Positions 56,366-64,000 of a stretch of 64,000 nt of DNA are shown here, one piece after another. Position numbers and translations under genes: made by a program. Within the stretch, counting starts at the first letter, position 1. Each line of letters starts with the position of its first letter. Below the pieces are notes generated by a model, which did not search any database, was not told the DNA's origin, and was given only the letters and a program-made list of their open reading frames with translations. The DNA comes from Pricia antarctica (lineage in GTDB: Bacteria > Bacteroidota > Bacteroidia > Flavobacteriales > Flavobacteriaceae): positions 124,001-188,000 of the forward strand of contig DRGL01000069.1 in the NCBI GenBank assembly GCA_011050085.1, written 5' to 3'.

Positions 56366-56683
56366 CTATAATACCGCGTCAATAGCATCGGTATAGGCTT
56401 TCTTTGGAGAAACCCCAACTTGCCTATTTACAATTTCACCGCCTTTGAAAACAAGTACGGTAGGAATGTTTCGCACACCATACTTGGCGGCAAATTCTTG
56501 GTTGGCGTCTACGTCAACCTTACCAACAACGGCTTTACCTTCATATTCGGTACTCACCTCATCAATAATCGGACCAACCATTCTACAAGGTCCGCACCAT
56601 GCGGCCCAAAAATCTACTACTACAGGTTTATCGCTTTTTAGGACTACTTCGTCAAAAGTGGCGTCCGTAATTTCTAATGCCAT
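56366..56683 (-). CDS. trxA: Thioredoxin
   Basis: 105 residues, the normal thioredoxin length. The active site is FWAAWCGPCRMVGP with C30 and C33, and the cis-Pro loop is VRNIPTVLVFKGGE. It has no signal peptide, so it is cytoplasmic. It reduces protein disulfides with thioredoxin reductase. It is a single gene with its own terminator and a likely promoter at 56707-56714. Confidence 0.95.
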   Translation of the reverse strand: MALEITDATFDEVVLKSDKPVVVDFWAAWCGPCRMVGPIIDEVSTEYEGKAVVGKVDVDANQEFAAKYGVRNIPTVLVFKGGEIVNRQVGVSPKKAYTDAIDAVL

Positions 56684-56706
56684 ACTATTTACTTTTATAT
56701 ATTATG

Positions 56707-56714
56707 CAAACTTA
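56707..56714 (-). promoter_or_regulatory. Possible -7 element of trxA
   Basis: TAAGTTTG on the minus strand, 23 bases before the trxA start, fits TAnnTTTG. A TTG at the right distance upstream is not present, so the call is tentative. Confidence 0.4.
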
Positions 56715-56783
56715 GTCAAATATTACATGTATTTCTTACTCCATACAGATTCGTTTTGACTATAACGCTATTGGTTTAGCCGA

Positions 56784-59700
56784 TCAATTTAGCTTATAAA
56801 GAACCGCATTCTCCTTCAAACTCGCCAAAAGTTCACTCGAAATCTGTACTTTCTGCTTCCGGCTTGATAGCCTGACTTTTATCTGCTGGTCCATCTCATA
56901 TACCACAAAGTTCAAGGGATGGCTACCTTTGTGCATTACCAACGTATCCTTTAACTGATGAATGCCTTCTTCTTTTAGTTCGTCAATATTCAATCTAATG
57001 GTCAGTTTCTTGGCATAGGTTTCCATAACTTCCTGCAATAACATAAAGCTATTATACTGAATGCGAGGTTCGCCCTTTTGACCGGTGTCTCGGTTCGTCC
57101 ACCCCTCTTTTACAAAAACTTTTAGGTAGGCAAATGAATTGATCATCAAGAAATGCCGGAACTTGAGATATTCCTCCCCAAAAATTCGGAACTCGTACGA
57201 TTCGGAATAGTCTTCCATCGTGAACATCGCCCAACCCTTTCCGTTTTTTGAAACGCGATGCTGTACGTCGGTAATGACTCCGGCGAGTGCCAGTTCCCGA
57301 TTGACATAATTCTCCAAAGTGTTGATATTCGAAACCTCAGCGTTACAAAAAGCATCGATTTCTGTTCTGAAATCATCAAGGGGATGACCTGAAATATAGA
57401 TACCGACCACTTCTTTCTCTCGTCGAAGTTTTTCCATGGTACCCCATTCCTCACTAGGCGGCACTGTAGGTTCGGGAATCTGAACCTCGCTGAAATCACC
57501 GAAAAGACTTACTTGAGCGGAATTTTCGTTCTCCTGGAATTTTGATCCGTACTTGACCACTTTTTCCAAAAAGGTCACACCATCGCCCTCATCCTGAAAA
57601 TACTGGGCACGATGGGCCACCCCGAAAGAATCAAAGCCACCGGCGACGGCCAAGCTTTCAAAGGCCTTTTTGTTTGCGGCCCGTAAATCGATACGTTTGG
57701 CCATATCAAAAACGGACTTAAAAGAACCGTCCTTCTTACGATGGGCCACTATGGTTTCCACAGCGGAACGGCCGACACCTTTGATGGCGCCCATACCAAA
57801 ACGTACCGCACCGGCTTTGTTGACCGCAAATTTATAGTACGATTCGTTGACGTCGGGCCCGAGTACTTCAAGCCCCATACGCTTACATTCCTCCATAAAG
57901 AATGTTACCTGCTTGATGTCGTTCATATTGTTAGAGAGTACCGCCGCCATGTATTCTGCGGGATAATGGGCCTTCAGGTAGGCCGTCTGGTAGGCGATAT
58001 ACGCATAGCAGGTGGAGTGACTTTTGTTAAAAGCGTAGGCGGCGAAGGCTTCCCAGTCTTTCCAGATTTTCTCAAGCACATCCCGTGGATGTCCCTTTTT
58101 TTCGCCACCATCCAAGAACTGGGGCTTTAGTTTTTGCAGTAGCGCAAATATTTTTTTACCCATGGCCTTTCGCAGTACGTCGGCGTCACCTTTAGAAAAA
58201 CCTGCCAATTTTTGGGACAATAGCATCACCTGCTCTTGATAGACGGTAATACCATAGGTTTCCTTAAGGTATTCTTCCATATCCGGAAGGTCATAGGCGA
58301 TTTCTTCGTCGCCGTGTTTTCTTCGGATAAAACTAGGGATATATTCCATCGGACCGGGACGGTACAGCGCGTTCATGGCAATCAAGTCATCGAAAACGGA
58401 TGGCTTCAAATCCTTCATGTGCTTCTGCATGCCGGGGGATTCGTACTGGAAAATCCCTATGGTATCACCCCGTTGAAACAGTTCATAGGTTTTTTCGTCA
58501 TCCAACGGAAAGTCATCCGGCACCAAATCGATGCCGTGTTTGGCCTTTACGATCTTGACGGTGTCCTTAATTAAGGTCAATGTCTTTAATCCAAGAAAAT
58601 CCATCTTCAACAAGCCTGCACTTTCTACAACGGAGTTGTCGAATTGGGTCACGTAAAGATTTGAATCCTTAGCGGTCGCTACAGGAACGTAATTGGTGAT
58701 ATCGCTAGGCGTAATAATCACTCCGCAGGCATGAATACCTGTATTTCGCACCGAGCCTTCGAGAATACGGGCCATGTTCACGGTCTGCCCCTCTAAGTCA
58801 TCAGTTTCAGCAATATTTAATAGTTGATTGACTTTTTCAAGATCATCGGATCGAAACTTCTTTTTTAAATCGGCCTCCGACACCCCAAATATCTTACTCA
58901 ATTTCGACATAGTCGGAATCAACTTTGAGATCCTATCCGCATCGCCCAAGGGAAGATCGAGAACCCTTGCGGTATCCCGAATCGAAGATTTGGCGGCCAT
59001 CGTACCATAGGTGATAATTTGCGCCACTTGGTTCGCCCCGTATTTTTTGATGACATAATCCATCACACGCCCCCTGCCCTCATCATCAAAGTCGATATCG
59101 ATATCGGGCATCGACACACGATCGGGATTCAAAAACCGCTCGAAAAGGAGGTCGTACTTTAATGGATCTATGTTGGTAATTTTTAAGCAGTAGGCAACTA
59201 CTGAACCGGCAGCGGAACCACGGCCCGGTCCGACGGAAACATCCATATTTCTAGCCTCGCGAATGAAATCTTCCGTTATCAGAAAGTAACCAGGGTAACC
59301 GGAATTCTTGATCGTGTCCAATTCAAAATCAATACGTTCCCTTATTTCAGAAGTAATTTCGGGATAGCGTTTATTGGCACCTTCGTATGTGATGTGCCGT
59401 AAATAAGCGTTTTCGCCACGATTACCACCATCGGCCTTGTCTTCCGCAACTTTAAAGTCTTCTGGAATATCGAACTTGGGCAAGAGCACATCACGTGCCA
59501 GTTCGAAGGCTTCTATTTTATCTACTACTTCCTGTACGTTCAAAATGGCTTCGGGCACGTCTTTGAAGAGTTTCTTCATGGCGTCGCCAGACTTGAAGTA
59601 GTATTCTTGGTTGGGGAGTCCGTAGCGATAGCCCCGGCCCCGGCCTATGGGTGTGGCCTGTTTTTCCCCGTCCTTCACGCAAAGCAGAATATCGTGCGCT

Positions 59701-61169
59701 TCGGCATCCTCTTGAGCGCAATAATAGGTGTTGTTAGTAGCCACCAGTTTCACTTCGTGCTTCTTGGCGAATTGTAAAAGCACTTGGTTGACCCGGTCCT
59801 CATCCTCTTGCCCGTGGCGCATCATTTCAATATAGAGGTCATCGCCGAACTGTTGCTTCCACCAGAGCAGGGCTTCCTCGGCCTGGTTCTCACCGACGTT
59901 CAACACTTTACCGGGTACCTCGCCATAGAGGTTACCGGTAAGCACGATAATATCCTCCTTGTATTGCTCAATGACCTTGCGATCGATACGCGGCACATAG
60001 TAAAATCCGTTCGTATAGGCAATTGACGACATTTTACAAAGATTGTGATAGCCTTTCTTGTTTTTGGCCAGCAGTACAATCTGATACCCATAATCTTTTA
60101 CATTCTTATTGGTATGGTCTTCACAGACAAAAAATTCGCAGCCGATAATGGGGGTAATTTCCTGTTCGTTGGCAGGCTCTCCATTTTCCTTGGAAGTTTG
60201 GTTTCTTTCCCGAACACCTTTGTTGTGCGCGCCCATTTCCTTAACGAAATGAAAAGCGCCCATCATATTCGCGTGGTCGGTCAGTGCTACCGCCGGCATC
60301 TGATTGTCAGCGGCGGATTTCACCAAATCTTTAATGTTTATGGTCGACTGCAAGACCGAAAACTGGCTATGGTTGTGCAGATGGCTGAATTGTGCATCTG
60401 CAAGAGTCTTGATATTTTCCTTTATCTCTTCTTTGGATATCTCTTCCGCATCATTCAGGCCAAGTGTTTCGGCTATTCTTTGGGATGCTTTTTTAAGATT
60501 GATATGTTTAAGACCGATAAGTTGGATTTCCTGTGGATTGGCCTCGGAAAAGTTCTCGAAATAATCCGGCTGCACATCCAATTTTTCCATCGGATAAAAC
60601 TTTCTTCGTACCAACTCCAAAAAACAGCGTGTGGTAGCTTCGACATCGGCCGTCGCATTATGTGCTTCAGCAAAAGGAGCTGAAAAAAGGTATTCGTGCA
60701 GCTCCGTTAAGGTAGGAAGCTTAAACTTACCACCGCGTCCGCCGGGAATTTGACAAAGCTTCGCGGTTTCTTCTGTACAGGTATCCAGGACCGGTAATTG
60801 CTGAAGCGGATTGTCTACCGCCAAACGGTGAAACTCCGCCCCCATGATATTCAAATCAAATCCAACGTTCTGGCCTACAATAAATTTGGTCTTGGCCATA
60901 GCTGCATTGAACTTTTCCAGGACTTCAGCTAAAGGCAGTCCCTGCTGCTCTGCTAAAGCCGTAGAGATGCCATGGATCTGCTCTGCATCATAGGGAATGT
61001 TGAAGCCTTCAGGACGCACCAAATAATCTTGATGCTCGACCAGATTTCCCATGCGATCGTGCAACTGCCAAGCAATCTGTATACAGCGCGGCCAGTTGTC
61101 GGTGTCGGTAATGGGGGCGTTCCAACGCTTGGGAAGTCCCGTAGTCTCTGTGTCGAAGATAAGGTACAT
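56784..61169 (-). CDS. dnaE: DNA polymerase III alpha subunit with N-terminal proofreading exonuclease
   Basis: 1461 residues. An N-terminal DEDDh exonuclease (about 1-190) has YLIFDTETTGLP (D-x-E), GQNVGFDLNIM and AHNATADVEAT. The PHP domain starts near 275 (FSHLHNHSQFSVLQSTINIK, ALTDHANMMGA). The polymerase core has SVGPGRGSAAGS, the catalytic PDIDIDFDDEGR and the thumb MNALYRPGPMEYIPS; the helix-hairpin-helix (GMGAIKGVGRSAVE) and OB domain (LALAGVITDVQ) follow. This is the replicative polymerase. The fused exonuclease is known in Bacteroidota, and a separate DnaQ may therefore not be needed. It is a single gene. Confidence 0.96.
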   Translation of the reverse strand: MYLIFDTETTGLPKRWNAPITDTDNWPRCIQIAWQLHDRMGNLVEHQDYLVRPEGFNIPYDAEQIHGISTALAEQQGLPLAEVLEKFNAAMAKTKFIVGQNVGFDLNIMGAEFHRLAVDNPLQQLPVLDTCTEETAKLCQIPGGRGGKFKLPTLTELHEYLFSAPFAEAHNATADVEATTRCFLELVRRKFYPMEKLDVQPDYFENFSEANPQEIQLIGLKHINLKKASQRIAETLGLNDAEEISKEEIKENIKTLADAQFSHLHNHSQFSVLQSTINIKDLVKSAADNQMPAVALTDHANMMGAFHFVKEMGAHNKGVRERNQTSKENGEPANEQEITPIIGCEFFVCEDHTNKNVKDYGYQIVLLAKNKKGYHNLCKMSSIAYTNGFYYVPRIDRKVIEQYKEDIIVLTGNLYGEVPGKVLNVGENQAEEALLWWKQQFGDDLYIEMMRHGQEDEDRVNQVLLQFAKKHEVKLVATNNTYYCAQEDAEAHDILLCVKDGEKQATPIGRGRGYRYGLPNQEYYFKSGDAMKKLFKDVPEAILNVQEVVDKIEAFELARDVLLPKFDIPEDFKVAEDKADGGNRGENAYLRHITYEGANKRYPEITSEIRERIDFELDTIKNSGYPGYFLITEDFIREARNMDVSVGPGRGSAAGSVVAYCLKITNIDPLKYDLLFERFLNPDRVSMPDIDIDFDDEGRGRVMDYVIKKYGANQVAQIITYGTMAAKSSIRDTARVLDLPLGDADRISKLIPTMSKLSKIFGVSEADLKKKFRSDDLEKVNQLLNIAETDDLEGQTVNMARILEGSVRNTGIHACGVIITPSDITNYVPVATAKDSNLYVTQFDNSVVESAGLLKMDFLGLKTLTLIKDTVKIVKAKHGIDLVPDDFPLDDEKTYELFQRGDTIGIFQYESPGMQKHMKDLKPSVFDDLIAMNALYRPGPMEYIPSFIRRKHGDEEIAYDLPDMEEYLKETYGITVYQEQVMLLSQKLAGFSKGDADVLRKAMGKKIFALLQKLKPQFLDGGEKKGHPRDVLEKIWKDWEAFAAYAFNKSHSTCYAYIAYQTAYLKAHYPAEYMAAVLSNNMNDIKQVTFFMEECKRMGLEVLGPDVNESYYKFAVNKAGAVRFGMGAIKGVGRSAVETIVAHRKKDGSFKSVFDMAKRIDLRAANKKAFESLAVAGGFDSFGVAHRAQYFQDEGDGVTFLEKVVKYGSKFQENENSAQVSLFGDFSEVQIPEPTVPPSEEWGTMEKLRREKEVVGIYISGHPLDDFRTEIDAFCNAEVSNINTLENYVNRELALAGVITDVQHRVSKNGKGWAMFTMEDYSESYEFRIFGEEYLKFRHFLMINSFAYLKVFVKEGWTNRDTGQKGEPRIQYNSFMLLQEVMETYAKKLTIRLNIDELKEEGIHQLKDTLVMHKGSHPLNFVVYEMDQQIKVRLSSRKQKVQISSELLASLKENAVLYKLN

Positions 61170-61279
61170 TGTAGGGTTTTTATCGGGTTAAAAAACTAAT
61201 CAACCCATACCGTAAAATTAGGCAATCGAACAAGCTTAAAAAAAAGGATTTCTCAAGAGTTATTAACGTAGTTCTTAGG

Positions 61280-61309
61280 TTGGCCAGAGCCAATAATTTC
61301 TTATATTCA
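61280..61309 (+). promoter_or_regulatory. Promoter of sulfatase gene
   Basis: TTG at 61280-61282, a 19-bp spacer, then TATATTCA at 61302-61309, one mismatch to TAnnTTTG in each of two positions. The TTG that could be mistaken for a start codon is the -33 element, which supports the ATG at 61331. Confidence 0.6.
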
Positions 61310-61330
61310 GTTTTCAAAAAGCCGATTCAA

Positions 61331-62755
61331 ATGAAAACTGGAAGACCATTCTCCACTATAAATAAATCACTTTTCCTCTTCGTTTTTTTTATTGGGATGT
61401 TCCTCGTCAAGGCACAAAACAATGGGGAACGCCCGCCCAACTTCGTTATCATTTTTGCCGATGACCTGGGGTATGGGGACTTGGGCGTGTTCGGTCACCC
61501 TACCATCAAAACACCGAATCTGGACCGGATGGCTTTCGAAGGCCAAAAATGGACGAACTTTTACGCGGGTGCGAGCGTCTGTACCCCCAGCAGGGCAGCG
61601 CTTCTTACGGGAAGGCTACCGGTTCGCAGCGGTATGGCGAGCAACAAACAGCGGGTACTCTTTCCCGATTCAAAAAACGGACTCCCATCCGAAGAAATTA
61701 CCATAGCGGAGCAGTTAAAGGAGGTAGGATATCGTACTGCCTGTATCGGAAAATGGCATTTGGGCCATAAAGAACAATTTCTTCCTACAAACAATGGATT
61801 CGATTACTATTTCGGCATCCCCTACTCCAACGATATGGACAAACTTTCGGGAAAGGTGTACTCCGATTATTGGAAGCGCCCAAACGACAGTATAAAGACC
61901 GAGCATTTTAATGTGCCCCTTCTCAGAAATACAGAAATTATCGAACGCCCCGCAAATCAAAACAACATAACCAAACGCTATTCCGAAGAAGCCATTGCCT
62001 ATATTAAACAAAATAAAGACAAACCATTTTTGGTATACTTAGCCCACAACCTGCCCCATATACCCCTTTTTGCATCAAAAGACTTTTTAGGCAAGAGCGC
62101 ACGGGGACTTTATGGCGATGTTGTGGAGGAAATAGATGATGGCGTGGGCAAAATCATGGCCACCCTAAAAGAGGAAGGCCTTGCTGAAAATACTATCGTA
62201 ATTTTTACTTCCGACAACGGGCCTTGGCTTCCTTTTGAAAACAATGGCGGTAGCGCAGGACTATTGAGAGCCGGAAAGGGAACCACATGGGAAGGCGGCA
62301 TGCGAGAGCCGACCATCTTCTGGTCTCCAGAAAAGATACGGCCGGGTGTTGTAAGCGACCTTGGCAGCACGATAGACCTATTTACGACCTTCAGCAAATT
62401 GGCCGGTGCAACAATTCCGGACGATCGCAGTATAGACGGCGTCGATTTAAGCGGTGTTTTGTTCGAAGGAAAGCATAGTCCTAGGGATACTATGTTCTAT
62501 TATCGCGGTACCGAGCTTTATGCCGTTCGGCTGGGTGACTACAAAGCCCACTTCATCACCGAAGGCGCCTATGGACAATTTGGGGAACGGGAGGAGCATA
62601 AAACCCCCATCCTATATAATCTCAACCAAGACCCTTCCGAGAAATTCGATATTGCTAAAGATCATCCTGAGATTATAGAGCGTATTGATAGCCTTGTGAA
62701 AGAACATCAATCGAAGTTGATACGGGGTAAGGATATGTTAGCGGAACGTGAGTAG
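61331..62755 (+). CDS. Type I sulfatase (arylsulfatase family S1), exported
   Basis: 474 residues from the ATG at 61331, with a Sec signal peptide (LFLFVFFIGMFLVKAQ). The metal site starts with IFADDLGYGDLG (D44, D45). The C-x-P-S-R signature SVCTPSRAALLTGR places the cysteine that becomes formylglycine at residue 84. TACIGKWHLG, FTSDNGPW and the C-terminal LYNLNQDPSEKFD are further family marks. It removes sulfate from a sulfated sugar or aryl ester in the periplasm. A formylglycine-generating or AtsB-type maturase is required and is not in the window. The next gene is rpsP, with its own promoter. Confidence 0.93.
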   Translation: MKTGRPFSTINKSLFLFVFFIGMFLVKAQNNGERPPNFVIIFADDLGYGDLGVFGHPTIKTPNLDRMAFEGQKWTNFYAGASVCTPSRAALLTGRLPVRSGMASNKQRVLFPDSKNGLPSEEITIAEQLKEVGYRTACIGKWHLGHKEQFLPTNNGFDYYFGIPYSNDMDKLSGKVYSDYWKRPNDSIKTEHFNVPLLRNTEIIERPANQNNITKRYSEEAIAYIKQNKDKPFLVYLAHNLPHIPLFASKDFLGKSARGLYGDVVEEIDDGVGKIMATLKEEGLAENTIVIFTSDNGPWLPFENNGGSAGLLRAGKGTTWEGGMREPTIFWSPEKIRPGVVSDLGSTIDLFTTFSKLAGATIPDDRSIDGVDLSGVLFEGKHSPRDTMFYYRGTELYAVRLGDYKAHFITEGAYGQFGEREEHKTPILYNLNQDPSEKFDIAKDHPEIIERIDSLVKEHQSKLIRGKDMLAERE

Positions 62756-62863
62756 AAAACAGGTGTCAGTAATGAAGAGTTCGTATACGATGGTATCTCA
62801 ATCATTTATATTTCAATTGAAACCTACGCTTGATAATTTTAATCAATTATCCATAGCCCACTA

Positions 62864-62893
62864 TTGCGCATTTAAACAAATGGCGTATATTTG
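62864..62893 (+). promoter_or_regulatory. Promoter of rpsP
   Basis: TTG at 62864-62866, 19-bp spacer, TATATTTG at 62886-62893: an exact Bacteroidota promoter. It leaves a 5' leader of about 125 bases before rpsP, long enough for control, but no known leader motif is recognised. Confidence 0.8.
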
Positions 62894-63025
62894 CACCCGC
62901 TTTACAAGAAAAAGCGAGCTGCAGTCAGTTTTGTTGTCGGTTGCGCTCAAAAGGTTTGTGAAGCGAAAAACACTAAAAAAGTTGAATTAATAATCAGGGT
63001 CGGGCACCCTACAAATTAATGTGAT

Positions 63026-63910
63026 ATGCCAGTAAAAATTAGACTTCAGAGACACGGTAAAAAAGGAAAACCATTTTATTGGATCGTTGCGGCCGACAGC
63101 CGTGCCAAAAGAGATGGTAAGTATTTAGAGAAATTAGGTACCTACAATCCCAATACCAATCCCGCTACCATTGATTTAAACTTTGACGAGGCGGTACAGT
63201 GGTTACAAAACGGTGCAAAGCCTACCGATACCGCACGCAATATTCTTTCTTACAGAGGCGTAATGATGAAGCATCACCTTTTAGGTGGTCTTCGTAAAGG
63301 TGCACTTACCGAAGATCAGGTAGATGAAAAGTTCAAGGCTTGGTTGGAAGAGAAAGACGCTAAAATTTCCGATAAGGTAAGTGGTTTGGATAAGGAAAAA
63401 GCTAAGGCCAAAGCCGAAGCCCTTAAAGCGGAGAAAGAAATTAACGAAAAACGGATACAAGCGGCCACAGAGGCTGACCTTCCTGAAACTCCAGAAGGCG
63501 AAGATGCTTCCGAAGAGGTTGAGGCCGTAACGGAAACAGCACCGGAACCAAAAGCGGAGGTAGAGCAGAGTGAAGAAAAAGCGCCTGAAGAATCTAAAAA
63601 ACCGGAAGCCGAAACTAAGGTAGAGGATAAAAAAGAAGAAAAGACCGACGATAAGAAAGCTGCAGCTGAGCCGGAAACCGAACCGGTAGTTAAAACTCCT
63701 GAAGCCGCACAACCGGATGAGGAAAATGCAAAAGATAATTTCGCGGCACCGGTAAAAGAAAAATCGGAAATCGCTGAAGACGATTCCAAAAAAGAGGCAC
63801 CTAGTGTTCAAGAGGTGGTTTCCGATGAGGACATCTCTAAGAAAGATGCCGATACCCCAAACCCTGCAGACGACAAAAAAGCAGAGGATAAAGCGGACGC
63901 TAAGAAATAA
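63026..63910 (+). CDS. rpsP: 30S ribosomal protein S16 with long charged C-terminal tail
   Basis: 294 residues. The first 80-115 are S16 proper ([51 protein letters not shown]), essential for 30S assembly. From about 120 to the end is a low-complexity tail rich in K, E, A, D and P. S16 in other bacteria is about 80-90 residues; tails occur in Flavobacteriia, and this one is at the long end. It is directly followed by rimM (11 bp), the usual order. Confidence 0.96.
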   Translation: MPVKIRLQRHGKKGKPFYWIVAADSRAKRDGKYLEKLGTYNPNTNPATIDLNFDEAVQWLQNGAKPTDTARNILSYRGVMMKHHLLGGLRKGALTEDQVDEKFKAWLEEKDAKISDKVSGLDKEKAKAKAEALKAEKEINEKRIQAATEADLPETPEGEDASEEVEAVTETAPEPKAEVEQSEEKAPEESKKPEAETKVEDKKEEKTDDKKAAAEPETEPVVKTPEAAQPDEENAKDNFAAPVKEKSEIAEDDSKKEAPSVQEVVSDEDISKKDADTPNPADDKKAEDKADAKK

Positions 63911-63921
63911 AGTAGATAACG

Positions 63922-64000
63922 ATGCGCAAGGAAGATTGTTTCTACCTAGGTAAAATCGTTTCAAAATATAGTTATAAAGGCGAGGTACTCGTTAAGATCG
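63922..64000 (+). CDS. rimM: Ribosome maturation factor RimM, 3' end cut by window
   Basis: The frame from the ATG at 63922 reads MRKEDCFYLGKIVSKYSYKG then EVLVKI and runs off the window end. This is the typical RimM start (ELGKI...GEV). RimM assists 30S maturation around S19/S13. It lies 11 bp after rpsP, in the usual rpsP-rimM operon. Confidence 0.85.
   Translation, partial: MRKEDCFYLGKIVSKYSYKGEVLVKI

Noticed and set aside
62748..62990. 80-aa open frame before rpsP
   Set aside because: It overlaps the sulfatase end and contains the rpsP promoter; no family signature. It is a chance frame.

Overview
The window looks like the chromosome of a marine-type member of the Flavobacteriaceae (Bacteroidota). 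The evidence is a SusC/SusD pair, a type IX secretion (T9SS) type B sorting domain, a DnaE with an N-terminal proofreading domain, a ribosomal protein S16 with a long acidic tail, a type I sulfatase, and promoters of the Bacteroidota form TTG-N19-TAnnTTTG. No species can be named from the sequence alone.

Layout, left to right. (1) 1-5972, plus strand: the end of a TonB-dependent receptor, two ABC-2/DUF3526-type permeases (the second broken by a 1-base frameshift), and an AstE/AspA-type zinc hydrolase, as one operon. (2) 6265-14106, minus strand: a SusC-SusD-Gfo/Idh/MocA-TIM barrel-DUF1080 operon of the 3-keto-glycoside cleavage type. (3) 15396-18726: a response regulator/sensor kinase pair divergent from an outer-membrane beta-barrel gene, with phased TTAA repeats between them.

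(4) 18864-55150: a genomic island of about 36.3 kb. It is bounded by a perfect 37-bp direct repeat whose right copy is the 3' end of an intact tRNA-Asp gene. A tyrosine integrase lies next to that tRNA, but its catalytic tyrosine codon reads TAA. The left half carries a defence block: hsdM, rhuM-fic, hsdS, hsdR with an internal stop, an EVE-domain mcrB, and mcrC. The middle holds small membrane proteins, a 1091-aa T9SS cargo protein and the scar of an older integrase. The right half (about 37.8-53.1 kb, all minus strand) is a catabolic cluster in which almost every enzyme has an export signal: a sorbosone/glucose-type dehydrogenase with cytochrome c, two lactonases, two amidohydrolases/deacetylases, two SelA-like PLP enzymes, two RidA proteins and an RraA-type aldolase. 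Read together these could form a periplasmic oxidative route for an N-acetyl amino sugar (dehydrogenase, lactonase, deacetylase, ammonia-lyase, imine deaminase, aldolase). That is the most interesting candidate system here, and it is an inference. Fragments of a SusD, a BASS transporter, an M19 dipeptidase, a second cytochrome-dehydrogenase and a second RraA show that the island is decaying.

(5) 55130-64000: conserved chromosome with tRNA-Asp, a DUF58 protein, thioredoxin, DNA polymerase III alpha, a sulfatase, rpsP and the start of rimM. Family names rest on motifs read by eye; no database search was run.
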